Source of the DNA: COMBO-56-21 sp038852315
GTDB lineage: Archaea; Thermoplasmatota; Thermoplasmata; UBA10834
Direction of reading: 5' to 3'
Assembly: GCA_038852315.1 (NCBI GenBank)
Contig: JAWCKF010000017.1
Location: 1-37,338, forward strand
Length of the DNA stretch: 37,338 nt
Positions within the stretch are counted from its first letter, which is position 1; every line of letters begins with the position of its first letter. Under the pieces are notes generated by a model, which was not told the origin of the DNA, ran no database searches, and was given only the letters and a program-made list of their open reading frames with translations. A program made the translations under genes and the position numbers. Below, one piece after another: positions 7,520-15,388 of the stretch.

Positions 7520-8983
7520 TCAGGAGCTACGTTTCTCCAGGACATCGGCCCCTATGCTCTTGGTGTACTCTTTCAGCAGGCTGTCTATACTCTTCCTGAC
7601 CTCAGTTTCCAGAGGCTCAGGAGAGTATGAGTTCAGAAGCTCGATCATGCGCTCCTTGGCTCTCTGCCTCATCTCCTTGGCCCCAGCAGAGTTCCATCCG
7701 GCTCGCGAGGCCCTGTCCGAGAGCCTCGGGGAGAGGTGCTCCCGCCTGAACTGTCTGAGGGTCTCGATGTTCTTCAGGAAGTTGCCCATCGGGCCGGTTT
7801 TGGTGATGACATCGACCGATATCGTCTCTCCATCCACCTCGATGCCATCTGCGATCCTCGAGGCGCGGGCCGCTATCTCATCGTCTATGACGGCCTGAAC
7901 TGGAGACCAGGCGCTGAACGCCTCAGTGGAACCCAGGAAAAGGTCCGAGAAGTCCGCTCCCGCAAGCATCGCAACGAGGGCTGCCTGGGCCTTCTCGTAG
8001 CTGGTCTGCGCATCTACCGTCTTCGAATCGCTCTGGACGCCCATGTTGCTCGGTAGCCCGTAGTACTTCGCCATCTGAACGGCACCCACGCCTATGAGGG
8101 ATGCTTCTGGGGAGCCCGTCGCAGCCATCCCGGACCTCATGTCGAGCGGACACGAGACGCATCCGTAGACGACTTTGAGTGATTTGGCCACACACGCTGC
8201 GATTGCTATCGCGCTCAACACCTCGGCGTTCTGCTGCACCAGGAGGCCTGCGAGCGAGGCGGGAGCCGTGCCGCCTCCCAGCGCCATGACCGTGATGAAC
8301 ACCGGGAAACCCCACTTCGCGTACAGGAGCATCGTCTCCAGCATCGCTTCGTCGTGGGCCAGGGGGCTGATGGGGTCCACGTAGCCCGCGAACATCGGCT
8401 TCTTCCTGACCTCTTCCATGTCTCCGAGGAGGGCCTCCGCCAGCCTGAGAGTGATGTCGAAATGCGCCCTTCCGTTACCGCCGAAAGTGAGCTTGCCCGT
8501 GTGTATCGCGCCAGCCGCCATCTGCACGATGAAATTGTACTCCTCAGGGATGTCAGAAAGCTGCACTGGGACATATGCTATGGATGCGGACGGCAGGGCC
8601 TCCAGGAGCCTGCATATGGTTATGCCATCCTCGAGCGTGGGAGGACGGACTTTCCCTGTCTCCGGGTCTATGTAATACAGGCACTGCGCTCCGGGCCCGA
8701 TCTTCGTCCTCCCGTCGACCGCATCGACAGAATACCTCTCGCTGCGAGCGTGCCACCTGAAGTTCTTCTTGCAACGCTTGACGGCGTCTACGACCTGCGA
8801 CTCCGTCATCTTGACGATCTTTTTGCCCTTATCGACAGCAAAGCCGTTGTCTGCTAGCAGCTGGAGGGCACTGTCCGAGTTGACGAAGACGCCGACCTTC
8901 TCGAGGACCTCGACAGTCGCTCCGTGCATGAGGTCGATGTCGCCCTTCTCGAGAACCTTCAGCATGCGCTTGCGCGAGACCAT
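7520..8983 (-). CDS. MttB-family methyltransferase (non-pyrrolysine), second paralogue
   Basis: 487 aa, clearly homologous to the gene downstream but divergent. Shared features include the N-terminal helix HGATVEVLEKVGVFV, the segment GSPEASLIGVGAVQMAKYYG, and the closing pattern LLNSYSPEPLETEVRKSIDSLLKEY. No TAG interrupts the frame, so no pyrrolysine. Start: ATG 8981-8983 with a strong GGAGGT 6 bases upstream. An ATG at 9080-9082 is also in frame, but the only good TATA box (9091-9098) would put transcription start downstream of it. First gene of the pair. Expected role is methyl transfer from a methylated amine to a corrinoid protein encoded elsewhere. Confidence 0.85.
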   Translation of the reverse strand: MVSRKRMLKVLEKGDIDLMHGATVEVLEKVGVFVNSDSALQLLADNGFAVDKGKKIVKMTESQVVDAVKRCKKNFRWHARSERYSVDAVDGRTKIGPGAQCLYYIDPETGKVRPPTLEDGITICRLLEALPSASIAYVPVQLSDIPEEYNFIVQMAAGAIHTGKLTFGGNGRAHFDITLRLAEALLGDMEEVRKKPMFAGYVDPISPLAHDEAMLETMLLYAKWGFPVFITVMALGGGTAPASLAGLLVQQNAEVLSAIAIAACVAKSLKVVYGCVSCPLDMRSGMAATGSPEASLIGVGAVQMAKYYGLPSNMGVQSDSKTVDAQTSYEKAQAALVAMLAGADFSDLFLGSTEAFSAWSPVQAVIDDEIAARASRIADGIEVDGETISVDVITKTGPMGNFLKNIETLRQFRREHLSPRLSDRASRAGWNSAGAKEMRQRAKERMIELLNSYSPEPLETEVRKSIDSLLKEYTKSIGADVLEKRSS

Positions 8984-9090
8984 CCTAAGACCTCCGTCGG
9001 ACTTCTGGCCAGTGCAATATGCGAGCTCTCCCGGCCTTAGTAGGCGTGACTCACCCACCATCTCGGACGGCGGGGACAACACGGTTCACA

Positions 9091-9098
9091 TAGATAAA
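9091..9098 (-). promoter_or_regulatory. putative TATA box of the MttB-family operon
   Basis: TTTATCTA on the minus strand, about 110 bp before the chosen start, predicting a leader of roughly 85 nt. It lies back to back with the promoter of the divergent YycJ-like gene. Confidence 0.4.
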
Positions 9099-9159
9099 TC
9101 GAACCCGTTCAGCTTATCTTTGGGACGTTTCTCAATCGCCATCCGTCCACACCAAAGCA

Positions 9160-9165
9160 TTTATC
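9160..9165 (+). promoter_or_regulatory. TATA box of the YycJ-like gene
   Basis: TTTATC centred 29 bp before the ATG at 9191. This spacing fits a leaderless transcript and argues against the in-frame ATG at 9176, which is too close to the box. Confidence 0.5.
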
Positions 9166-9190
9166 ATCGCATCACATGATTCGATGCCGG

Positions 9191-9961
9191 ATGCACGAAC
9201 TCTTCGCAGCCGTACTTTCGAGCGGCAGCTGTGGCAACTGCACGCTCGTGATGCACGATGATATGGGGGTTCTCGTCGATGCAGGCATATCGTGCAGGGA
9301 AATCGAGCTGAGGGCGTCGACCTTCGGTGTTGACGCGTCGCAAGTCGTTGCCGTGGTGCTCACACACGAGCACACGGACCACGTGCGTGGCGTGAGGAGG
9401 TTCTGCGCGGAGCACGGCGCGCACCTTATGGCGACACGCGGCACCATGGCGCTGGCGCCGCTGGAAGGCGTCAAGACGGACGTCATCGTCCCCGGGAGAA
9501 AGTATTACCTGAACGGCCTCGAGCTCCGGCCGTTCAAAGTGAGGCACCTAGCTGCAGAACCGGTCGCGGTCTCCTTCACAGACGGTTCACGAAAGCTCGT
9601 GGTTGCGACTGATATGGGTAGCATCACACCCGACGTGCTGAGGGAGACCGCGGGCGCTGGCATCATGGTCATCGAAGCGAACTACGACCAGGAGATGCTG
9701 GAACGCGGCTCTTACCCAGCCTTTCTGAAGAGGGCGATCATGAGCGACCATGGACACCTTTCGAACGCAGATGCAGCCACGCTGGTCGCGAGCAGCGCTT
9801 CCGACAGTACGAGGGAAGTGGTCCTAGCCCATCTCAGCAAAGACAACAACACGCCCGAACTGGCATTGCAGACCGTGGCGTCGCGGTTACGAGGAATGGC
9901 GAACGGGCCTATGGTACACGTCGCCGAGCACGGGGCGTCCTGTGGGCCGTTCCACCTCTAG
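9191..9961 (+). CDS. MBL-fold hydrolase, YycJ/WalJ-like
   Basis: 256 aa. Opens with FAAVLSSGSCGNC, the family start pattern (VLSSGSxGN), then the metal motif THEHTDH (58-64), an EANYDQEML segment, SDHGHLSN and LAHLSKDNN, all typical of YycJ-like proteins. Bacterial members are single-strand DNA 5'-exonucleases linked to mismatch repair; the archaeal role is not established. The start was chosen from the TATA spacing. Its stop overlaps the convergent GINS stop within a shared CTAG. Confidence 0.85.
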   Translation: MHELFAAVLSSGSCGNCTLVMHDDMGVLVDAGISCREIELRASTFGVDASQVVAVVLTHEHTDHVRGVRRFCAEHGAHLMATRGTMALAPLEGVKTDVIVPGRKYYLNGLELRPFKVRHLAAEPVAVSFTDGSRKLVVATDMGSITPDVLRETAGAGIMVIEANYDQEMLERGSYPAFLKRAIMSDHGHLSNADAATLVASSASDSTREVVLAHLSKDNNTPELALQTVASRLRGMANGPMVHVAEHGASCGPFHL

Positions 9962-10626
9962 CCAGAGCCGACGACTTTGACCTTACCGTGGGAGAGGAGC
10001 GTGTGAGCGATGCTCTTCGGCAGGGACACGATGTCCTCCTTCTTCAGCCTGTACTCCTTGTCGATGCCCGCGAAGGTCGGGACATCCTCCAGCACCCTTA
10101 CCAACACCAGCTCCTCGGCATTCTCCTTCGTCGGCTCCTTGCCCTTATGCTCGCATACGCCACCAGAGGGGGCTTCGGGAAGCACCTCGACTTCCTTCGG
10201 CTGAGTGAACCGGGGGCCGAGCTCCTCGAAATCCGCCTTTGCATCCTTGTGGGCCCCGAGAACCGAGGTCAGGTTGGTGAACAGAACCAACTCGTCAGGC
10301 GTCAGGTTCGTGGTGTCGGGGTTGTCCCCTGCAACCTTCCTGAGAGCCAACAGAGCTATCTTCCTCTGCCTCAGCTCGTATATTCTCTCGGCCTTTTCGA
10401 TGGCCTTCTTGAGCTGATCGCTGAGCATGAGACGGGTCTGGGAGGACGGGTTCAGCATCGTCTCCCTCTCGTGCTCCTTTCTGAGAGCCTTTATGTAGGT
10501 GCCTATCTTCTCATACAGAGCCGGGTCGACCTTGGTCAGCTGAGGGGACTTGTTCTCCTGCCTGAAAAGGCCCATGATCTCTTCGTAGGTCATCTCCCCC
10601 CGCTCACTGGGCATCGGCTCAAGCAT
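9958..10626 (-). CDS. gins51: GINS complex subunit, Gins51 (AB) type
   Basis: 222 aa. An all-helical N-terminal A domain (MTYEEIMGLFRQE through a long basic helix RKIALLALRKVAG) is followed by a charged linker and a small beta B domain at the C-terminus (FAGIDKEYRLKKEDIVSLPKSIAHTLLSHGKVKVV). A-then-B order marks Gins51 rather than Gins23. GINS links MCM helicase to Cdc45/RecJ-like proteins and primase in the replisome. The frame runs upstream to 10950, but that would cross the divergent DUF167 gene; ATG 10624-10626 is the likely start, with later ATGs at residues 5 and 12 as alternatives. Confidence 0.8.
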   Translation of the reverse strand: MLEPMPSERGEMTYEEIMGLFRQENKSPQLTKVDPALYEKIGTYIKALRKEHERETMLNPSSQTRLMLSDQLKKAIEKAERIYELRQRKIALLALRKVAGDNPDTTNLTPDELVLFTNLTSVLGAHKDAKADFEELGPRFTQPKEVEVLPEAPSGGVCEHKGKEPTKENAEELVLVRVLEDVPTFAGIDKEYRLKKEDIVSLPKSIAHTLLSHGKVKVVGSG

Positions 10627-10708
10627 ACGCAGGTGCTCTATTTTATCCTTACGTGAAGGCTGATTGTGGAAACAATAATAGGAGATCACGCCTCTGTGCT
10701 GCAACGAC

Positions 10709-11011
10709 ATGTCTGGAAAGGAGTTCGTGAGTGCCCGCGGCCGCGGGTCCGCCATAGCAGTATGTGTCTCACCGGGCGCATCGCGAACGGAGGTGGTCGG
10801 AGTCGACGAATGGAGGAACGCGCTCCACGTCAGGGTCGCTGCTGAGGCTAGACGTGGCGAGGCCAACGAGGAGCTGCTCAGGTTCCTCTCAGAGAAGCTG
10901 TCTGTGCCAAGAAGGGCGCTCGAGTTGGCAGGTGGGGCAAGATCTGGCACAAAAATCGTTACTGCGCCTCTTCCGCCTGAGGTGGTCCGACGCAGGCTGG
11001 GGGTCGGGTAG
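10709..11011 (+). CDS. DUF167/YggU-family protein
   Basis: 100 aa. Full family pattern: IAVCVSPGASRTEVVGV, then LHVRVAAEARRGEANEELLRFLSEKLSV and a closing GARSGTKIV. Small alpha/beta fold, widespread, function not established. It shares an 80-bp divergent promoter region with gins51. The next gene begins at the base after its TAG stop, so the two are co-translated. Confidence 0.85.
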   Translation: MSGKEFVSARGRGSAIAVCVSPGASRTEVVGVDEWRNALHVRVAAEARRGEANEELLRFLSEKLSVPRRALELAGGARSGTKIVTAPLPPEVVRRRLGVG

Positions 11012-11422
11012 ATGCTCTCTCAGGAAGAGCGGCTCGAGAGGCTCGAGAAGGTCCTTCAGGAACTCGAGCTTCTGAGCGAGAGGCTGCCCATCGTCGTCGA
11101 GGGGGCCAGGGATGTTGCGGCCCTGAGGAGACTCGGGATATCGAGGAACGTGATGCCTCTCAACAAAGGCATCTCCGTGTTCGCGTTCTGCGAAAGGCTC
11201 TCGAGGACAGCGACCGAGGCGGTCATAATGACTGACTGGGACAGACGCGGAGGGCAGCTCGCGCGCATGCTCAGAGAAGGGCTCGCAGCAAACGGCGTCC
11301 GCGCTAACGAGAGGATAAGGACAGAGGTGGTCATACTGTCTAAGAAGGAGGTCAAGGACATAGAGAGCCTTCCGACTTTCCTGGATAGCCTCAGGCGTGC
11401 CGTCTCAGGCAAAGGCGAGTGA
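11012..11422 (+). CDS. small Toprim-domain protein (UPF0292-like)
   Basis: 136 aa. After a coiled N-terminal helix comes a minimal Toprim fold: PIVVEGARDVAAL with Glu30, and VIMTDWDRRG with Asp75 and Asp77, the metal-binding acidic residues of topoisomerases, DnaG primase and RNase M5. Small stand-alone archaeal Toprim proteins of this type probably act on nucleic acid, but the substrate is unknown. It follows DUF167 without a gap; GGGGGT upstream serves as ribosome site. The gcvP genes follow after about 50 bp, probably with their own promoter. Confidence 0.8.
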   Translation: MLSQEERLERLEKVLQELELLSERLPIVVEGARDVAALRRLGISRNVMPLNKGISVFAFCERLSRTATEAVIMTDWDRRGGQLARMLREGLAANGVRANERIRTEVVILSKKEVKDIESLPTFLDSLRRAVSGKGE

Positions 11423-11470
11423 GCGGCCAATGGTAATGTGCAAAAGGATTTAGCACAGCATCTCAATCAA

Positions 11471-12808
11471 ATGCTCATGCCCCTGTCGGAGTGTTCTCTG
11501 GAGATGCTTAGATACCTGGGGCTCAAGTCTGTGGACGAGCTCTTCTCGGACATCCCGGATGATGTAAGGACGGACGGACTGAGGCTTCCTGATGGGATGT
11601 CGGAAATCGAACTCAGGCGAGAGCTGAAGACGCTCCTTTCGTCCAACATGACCGCGGATCGTATGCCCACTTTCCTCGGGGCCGGCATATACAACCACTT
11701 CATCCCCGCGGCGGTGAAGACCGTCGTCTCCCGCTCCGAGTTCGTGACATCGTACACGCCTTACCAACCGGAGATAAGCCAGGGCATGCTCCAGGCGCTA
11801 TTCGAGTACCAGTCTTACATGACTGAGCTCACCGGGATGGATGTCGTAAACTCGAGCATGTACGACGCATCGACCGCGCTTGGAGAGGCGATACTGATGA
11901 GCCACAGGATATCTGGCGGCAACAGGTTCCTGCTGAGCCGGGCTGTGAGCCCCGAGAAAAAGGCGGTCGCAAGGACCTATGCGAAAGGTGCCAACATCTC
12001 GCTCGAGGAGGTAGCTTTCAACCCACAGACAGGCACTGTCGACGTTGAAGATCTCAGGTCGAAGATGTCCGATACCGTTGCCGGGTTCTACTACGAGACG
12101 CCGAACTTCCTCGGTCCTTTCGAAACCGGTTGGGAGGAGATTCGCGGGATCGTCGGAAAGAAGACGCTCGTAGTCGGAGTGAACCCGATGGCGCTTGCGC
12201 TCGTCCGGCCGCCCTCTGAGATGGGCGCGGACATCGTGATAGGGGACGCCCAGGTGTTCGGGACTCCTATGAACCTCGGCGGACCTACCATCGGCATCTT
12301 CGGATGCAGGTCCGAGCATGTGAGGAAGATGCCTGGGAGGCTTATCGGACTAACGACCGACCTGGAGGGCAGACCGTCCTACTGCATGACGCTTCAGACG
12401 AGGGAGCAACACATACGCAGGAGCAAGGCGACATCGAACATATGCACGAACGAGGCGCTCCTTGCAGTGGCGGCCGCCGCATATCTGGCCATTGTTGGAA
12501 GGTCGGGATTGCGCGCGATTGCCATGAAGAACGTGGAGAACATGCGCGCGCTGTCGTCGAGGATCGGTCGGATCGCCGGCTTCAAGGCCCCCGCTTTCGT
12601 AGGACCTCACTTCAACGAGTTCGTGGTGCTCTCAGAACGGCACCCGAGCATGGTCCATTCGCATCTGCTGAGCGCTGGCGTGCACGGAGGCTATGTTCTC
12701 GAGCGGGCTTTTCCTGAACTCGGAAGGGCGACGCTCTACTGCACGACGGAGATGCACACAAGAGCCGACCACGACAAGCTTGTCAGTGCCCTGGAGGCGA
12801 TCGGATGA
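11471..12808 (+). CDS. gcvPA: glycine dehydrogenase (decarboxylating) subunit 1
   Basis: P-protein alpha subunit of the glycine cleavage system, which with GcvPB decarboxylates glycine and loads the aminomethyl group on lipoyl GcvH. 445 aa from ATG 11471, the normal length. Typical sequence: SLEMLRYLGLKSVDELFSDIP at the start, FLGAGIYNHFIPAAV, TSYTPYQPEISQGMLQALFEYQ and NSSMYDASTALGEA. The frame extends to a GTG at 11438; ATG 11471 or 11477 fits homologues better, and ATTTAG near 11447-11452 could be a TATA box for a leaderless message. It overlaps gcvPB by 4 bases. gcvT, gcvH and lipoylation genes are not in the window. Confidence 0.93.
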   Translation: MLMPLSECSLEMLRYLGLKSVDELFSDIPDDVRTDGLRLPDGMSEIELRRELKTLLSSNMTADRMPTFLGAGIYNHFIPAAVKTVVSRSEFVTSYTPYQPEISQGMLQALFEYQSYMTELTGMDVVNSSMYDASTALGEAILMSHRISGGNRFLLSRAVSPEKKAVARTYAKGANISLEEVAFNPQTGTVDVEDLRSKMSDTVAGFYYETPNFLGPFETGWEEIRGIVGKKTLVVGVNPMALALVRPPSEMGADIVIGDAQVFGTPMNLGGPTIGIFGCRSEHVRKMPGRLIGLTTDLEGRPSYCMTLQTREQHIRRSKATSNICTNEALLAVAAAAYLAIVGRSGLRAIAMKNVENMRALSSRIGRIAGFKAPAFVGPHFNEFVVLSERHPSMVHSHLLSAGVHGGYVLERAFPELGRATLYCTTEMHTRADHDKLVSALEAIG

Positions 12809-14274
12809 GATACCACCAGGCGGTTCACGAGGTCCCGCACATCTTCGAGGGGTGCGAGGACGACGTGGACGGCGGAGCGTTCGATCGTACCCTTGGCGGC
12901 TACCTGCCCGATGATCTGGCCCGCAGGGAACTCCGCCTGCCAGACCTTCCAGAAAGAGATGTGATCAAGCACTTCATAAACCTTTCACAGATGAATTTCG
13001 GCGTGGATAACGGGATGTACCCGCTCGGCTCGTGCACGATGAAGTACAACCCCAAGTTCTGCGACGAGGTCGTCTCATGGCCCTCTGTGACGCTCCTGCA
13101 CCCGCTCCAAGATCCCTCTACTATACAGGGCGCGCTGAGACTGATGTACGAACTGGAGCAGATGCTGTGCGAGATCGGCGGCGTCGACGCGGTGACACTG
13201 CAGCCACCAGCGGGTGCCGCCGGGGAGTTCACGGGCGTGCACATCATACGGGCATTCCATGAGGCTAATGGAGAAGACAGGAAGGAGATCGTCCTGCCTG
13301 ACACGGCTCACGGCACCAACCCTGCGAGCGCGGCGATGGTCGGGTACGACGTGCTCGAACTGCCATCGAAAGATGGATGCGTCGATGTAGAAGCGCTCAA
13401 GGCCGCGGTCTCGAAGGACACGGCTGCGCTGATGCTCACCAACCCGAACACCCTGGGACTCTTTGAGAAGGACGTGCGCGAGATAGCCGGCATCCTCCAC
13501 GACGCGGGCGCGCTGCTCTACTACGACGGCGCGAACCTCAACGCCATCATGGGGAAGACATCGCCCGGGAAGATGGATTTCGACATCGTCCACTTCAACC
13601 TCCACAAGACCTTCGCCACGCCCCACGGCGGCGGAGGACCTGGAGCCGGGCCTGTGGGCGTGAAGAAGAGGCTGGAGGGATTCCTCCCTGTTCCAAGGAT
13701 AGTACTCAAGGACGGTCGGTATGATCTCGACTACGACCGCCCGCACAGCATAGGGAAGGTCCGAGCCTTCTTCGGCAATTTCGCGGTTCTCGTCCGCGCG
13801 TATGCGTACATCCGCTTGATGGGAGGGAAGGGACTCGTCTCCGCGTCAGAGACAGCCGTTCTGAACTCCAACTACCTCAAGAAGAGGCTGAAGGCGCATT
13901 TCGAGATGCCCTACGGAGACCTCAGGAAGCACGAGTTCGTGCTGAGCGGGGCCCCCCTGAAGAAGAAGGGGCTGAGGACGCTGGACTTCGCAAAGAGACT
14001 GCTGGACTACGGCTTTCATGCGCCCACCATATACTTCCCACTGATTGTCGACGAGGCGCTCATGATCGAACCGACCGAGAGCGAATCAAAGGAGACGCTC
14101 GACAGGTTCGCAGAGGCGTGCGAGGCCATCCTCAGGGAGGATCCAAAGGTGCTGCGCGAGGCTCCTTTCAACACGGCCCGCAGAAGACTCGACGAGGCCA
14201 AGGCCGCGAGGGACATGATCTTCAGCTACAGGGCGCTTCGGCAGAAGGAGGAAGGACTGACGGGGAAGACCTAA
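12805..14274 (+). CDS. gcvPB: glycine dehydrogenase (decarboxylating) subunit 2
   Basis: P-protein beta subunit, 489 aa, carrying the PLP lysine Lys268 in HFNLHKTFATPHGGGG. Other signatures: NFGVDNGMYPLGSCTMKYNPK near the N-terminus, and LTNPNTLGLFE. Together with GcvPA it forms the archaeal/clostridial split P-protein. Starts in an ATGA overlap with gcvPA. Its TAA overlaps the convergent RAM-protein stop. With Tdh/Kbl in the same window it suggests glycine and threonine catabolism, though a glycine synthesis role is possible. Confidence 0.94.
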   Translation: MRYHQAVHEVPHIFEGCEDDVDGGAFDRTLGGYLPDDLARRELRLPDLPERDVIKHFINLSQMNFGVDNGMYPLGSCTMKYNPKFCDEVVSWPSVTLLHPLQDPSTIQGALRLMYELEQMLCEIGGVDAVTLQPPAGAAGEFTGVHIIRAFHEANGEDRKEIVLPDTAHGTNPASAAMVGYDVLELPSKDGCVDVEALKAAVSKDTAALMLTNPNTLGLFEKDVREIAGILHDAGALLYYDGANLNAIMGKTSPGKMDFDIVHFNLHKTFATPHGGGGPGAGPVGVKKRLEGFLPVPRIVLKDGRYDLDYDRPHSIGKVRAFFGNFAVLVRAYAYIRLMGGKGLVSASETAVLNSNYLKKRLKAHFEMPYGDLRKHEFVLSGAPLKKKGLRTLDFAKRLLDYGFHAPTIYFPLIVDEALMIEPTESESKETLDRFAEACEAILREDPKVLREAPFNTARRRLDEAKAARDMIFSYRALRQKEEGLTGKT

Positions 14275-14513
14275 GTGCGCTTGAACCTGGCAGTTATCAA
14301 CGTCCTCGTGCTGGTCACACCGGGGATCGTCCTTATCTTGCCGAGGACCTCCTCGCAGAGGACATCGTAGTCCTTCGTCTCCATCCGGACTATCATGTCG
14401 AACTGGCCGAAGAGCTGATGCACCTCTGAGAGCCCGGGAATCTGGCGGAGGCGCTCTAGGACCGCTGTCTCCTTCCCCGTTGCGGTCGTGATGAGGACAT
14501 ACGCGACTACCAG
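14271..14513 (-). CDS. stand-alone Lrp/AsnC-type ligand-binding (RAM) domain protein
   Basis: 80 aa with no DNA-binding domain. The translation (VVAYVLITTATGKE, then LERLRQIPGLSEVHQLFGQFDMI, ending RTIPGVTSTRTLIT) is the full RAM/ACT-like fold of Lrp regulators, which binds amino acids and makes dimers and octamers. Such orphan RAM proteins may modulate full-length Lrp partners. An in-frame stop lies four codons before the first valines, and the only codon in starting position is CTG (14511-14513), with GAGGTGAT 3 bases upstream; so CTG initiation is likely unless there is a sequence error. It is convergent with, and overlaps, gcvPB. A palindrome and TATA box lie just upstream. Confidence 0.82.
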   Translation of the reverse strand: MVVAYVLITTATGKETAVLERLRQIPGLSEVHQLFGQFDMIVRMETKDYDVLCEEVLGKIRTIPGVTSTRTLITARFKRT

Positions 14514-14535
14514 GCTATCACCTCAGCTTCTCCCG

Positions 14536-14555
14536 GTAATGCGCAGTCGCATTAC
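14536..14555. promoter_or_regulatory. 8-bp perfect palindrome upstream of the RAM gene (possible operator)
   Basis: GTAATGCG, spacer CAGT, CGCATTAC. It overlaps the inner edge of the RAM-gene TATA box and covers the predicted transcription start, so a bound protein would block transcription. An Lrp-type factor is a candidate; binding is inference. Confidence 0.5.
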
Positions 14556-14560
14556 TTATA
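14553..14560 (-). promoter_or_regulatory. TATA box of the RAM gene
   Basis: TATAAGTA on the minus strand, 40-47 bp before the CTG start, predicting a leader of about 15-20 nt that contains the GAGGTGAT ribosome site. Confidence 0.45.
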
Positions 14561-14627
14561 GTCTAGCGGAAGGCGTGGATGACCGGGGGTGCCGACGTCG
14601 AAATCTGGTGCATGCTCGTCAAATAAC

Positions 14628-14647
14628 GCGGCCCCTAGCAAGGCCGC
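14628..14647. repeat. 6-bp inverted repeat before tmk
   Basis: GCGGCC, 8-base spacer, GGCCGC, ending 7 bp before the tmk TATA box. It could be a regulatory site or a weak hairpin. No other feature was seen between 14561 and 14650. Confidence 0.3.
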
Positions 14648-14654
14648 TCCAATG

Positions 14655-14662
14655 CTTATTAA
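14655..14662 (+). promoter_or_regulatory. TATA box of tmk
   Basis: CTTATTAA centred about 30 bp before the tmk ATG, consistent with a leaderless or near-leaderless message. Confidence 0.5.
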
Positions 14663-14688
14663 TCCCCCTGAGGCATCCGAAGTAGGCT

Positions 14689-15291
14689 ATGAAGGGATTC
14701 GTAGTCATCGAAGGGATCGACGGGTGCGGCAAATCATCGGTGGCGAGGCGGGTGGCCGCCAGACTCGGCAGGGATGTGATCCTCACAAGGGAGCCCACGA
14801 ACTCGTGGCTCGGAAAGGCCGTCAGGCGAGGCGATGCCTCGGACGTGAGCCCGTTCGCGGACGCGCTCTTGTTCATGGCGGACAGGGCGCTGCACACGCA
14901 TGACATCTGCAGGCTCATCGTCGATGGTTGGCTGGTGATAAGCGACAGGTACTACCACTCCACAGTTGCATACCAGGCCGCGAACCTCAAGAGGGTCTTC
15001 GAAGGCGACGTCTTTGCCTGGCTGCTCGAATCCAACAGGAGGATTTCGCTCACACCTGACCTCACCGTACTTCTCACTGTGCCCGCTGAAGTGGGCCTCA
15101 GACGCGTGAGTTCGCGTGGGACCTATTCTCGCTTCGAGAAGCTCGCGTTCCTGGAGGAGGTCGCACGTAACTACGAGCGCCTGGCGGTCGTAGACCGCTC
15201 CGTGGTGAAGGTCGATGCGACGAAATCTCTCGACGAGGTCGTCGAGGAGGTTCTCTCGCTGATCCGTGCTAAGCTCGGGAAACGCAGATGA
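14689..15291 (+). CDS. tmk: dTMP kinase (thymidylate kinase)
   Basis: Phosphorylates dTMP to dTDP with ATP. 200 aa, normal length. P-loop EGIDGCGKSS (residues 8-17), the LTREPTNS segment that binds the nucleotide, the DRYYHSTVAYQ motif, and a lid region with RGTYSRFEK. The sequence begins directly with the first strand MKGFVVIEG, and the TATA box 30 bp upstream fits this start. A 16-bp imperfect palindrome around TGGCCA (15293-15308) lies just past the stop. Confidence 0.94.
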   Translation: MKGFVVIEGIDGCGKSSVARRVAARLGRDVILTREPTNSWLGKAVRRGDASDVSPFADALLFMADRALHTHDICRLIVDGWLVISDRYYHSTVAYQAANLKRVFEGDVFAWLLESNRRISLTPDLTVLLTVPAEVGLRRVSSRGTYSRFEKLAFLEEVARNYERLAVVDRSVVKVDATKSLDEVVEEVLSLIRAKLGKRR

Positions 15292-15354
15292 GAGGGGTGG
15301 CCATCCCTGACAGCTAGTCATGACGGCGGAAGGTGGTGGCCGGACTAGGGCAAT

Positions 15355-15361
15355 CTTTAAG
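15355..15361 (+). promoter_or_regulatory. TATA box of coaBC
   Basis: CTTTAAG centred about 31 bp before the ATG at 15389, suggesting a leaderless coaBC-pantoate kinase message. Confidence 0.45.
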
Positions 15362-15388
15362 TCCTCTCGTAGGCTCACGACGTGATGT

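Noticed and set aside
5949..8983. Pyrrolysine-containing trimethylamine methyltransferase
   Set aside because: No in-frame TAG interrupts either gene, and several other genes in the window end in TAG (for example DUF167, HerA, DppC), so TAG seems to be an ordinary stop.
9958..10950. 330-codon version of the GINS gene
   Set aside because: The first 108 codons run antisense through DUF167 and have no GINS similarity; the helical A domain begins after ATG 10624-10626.
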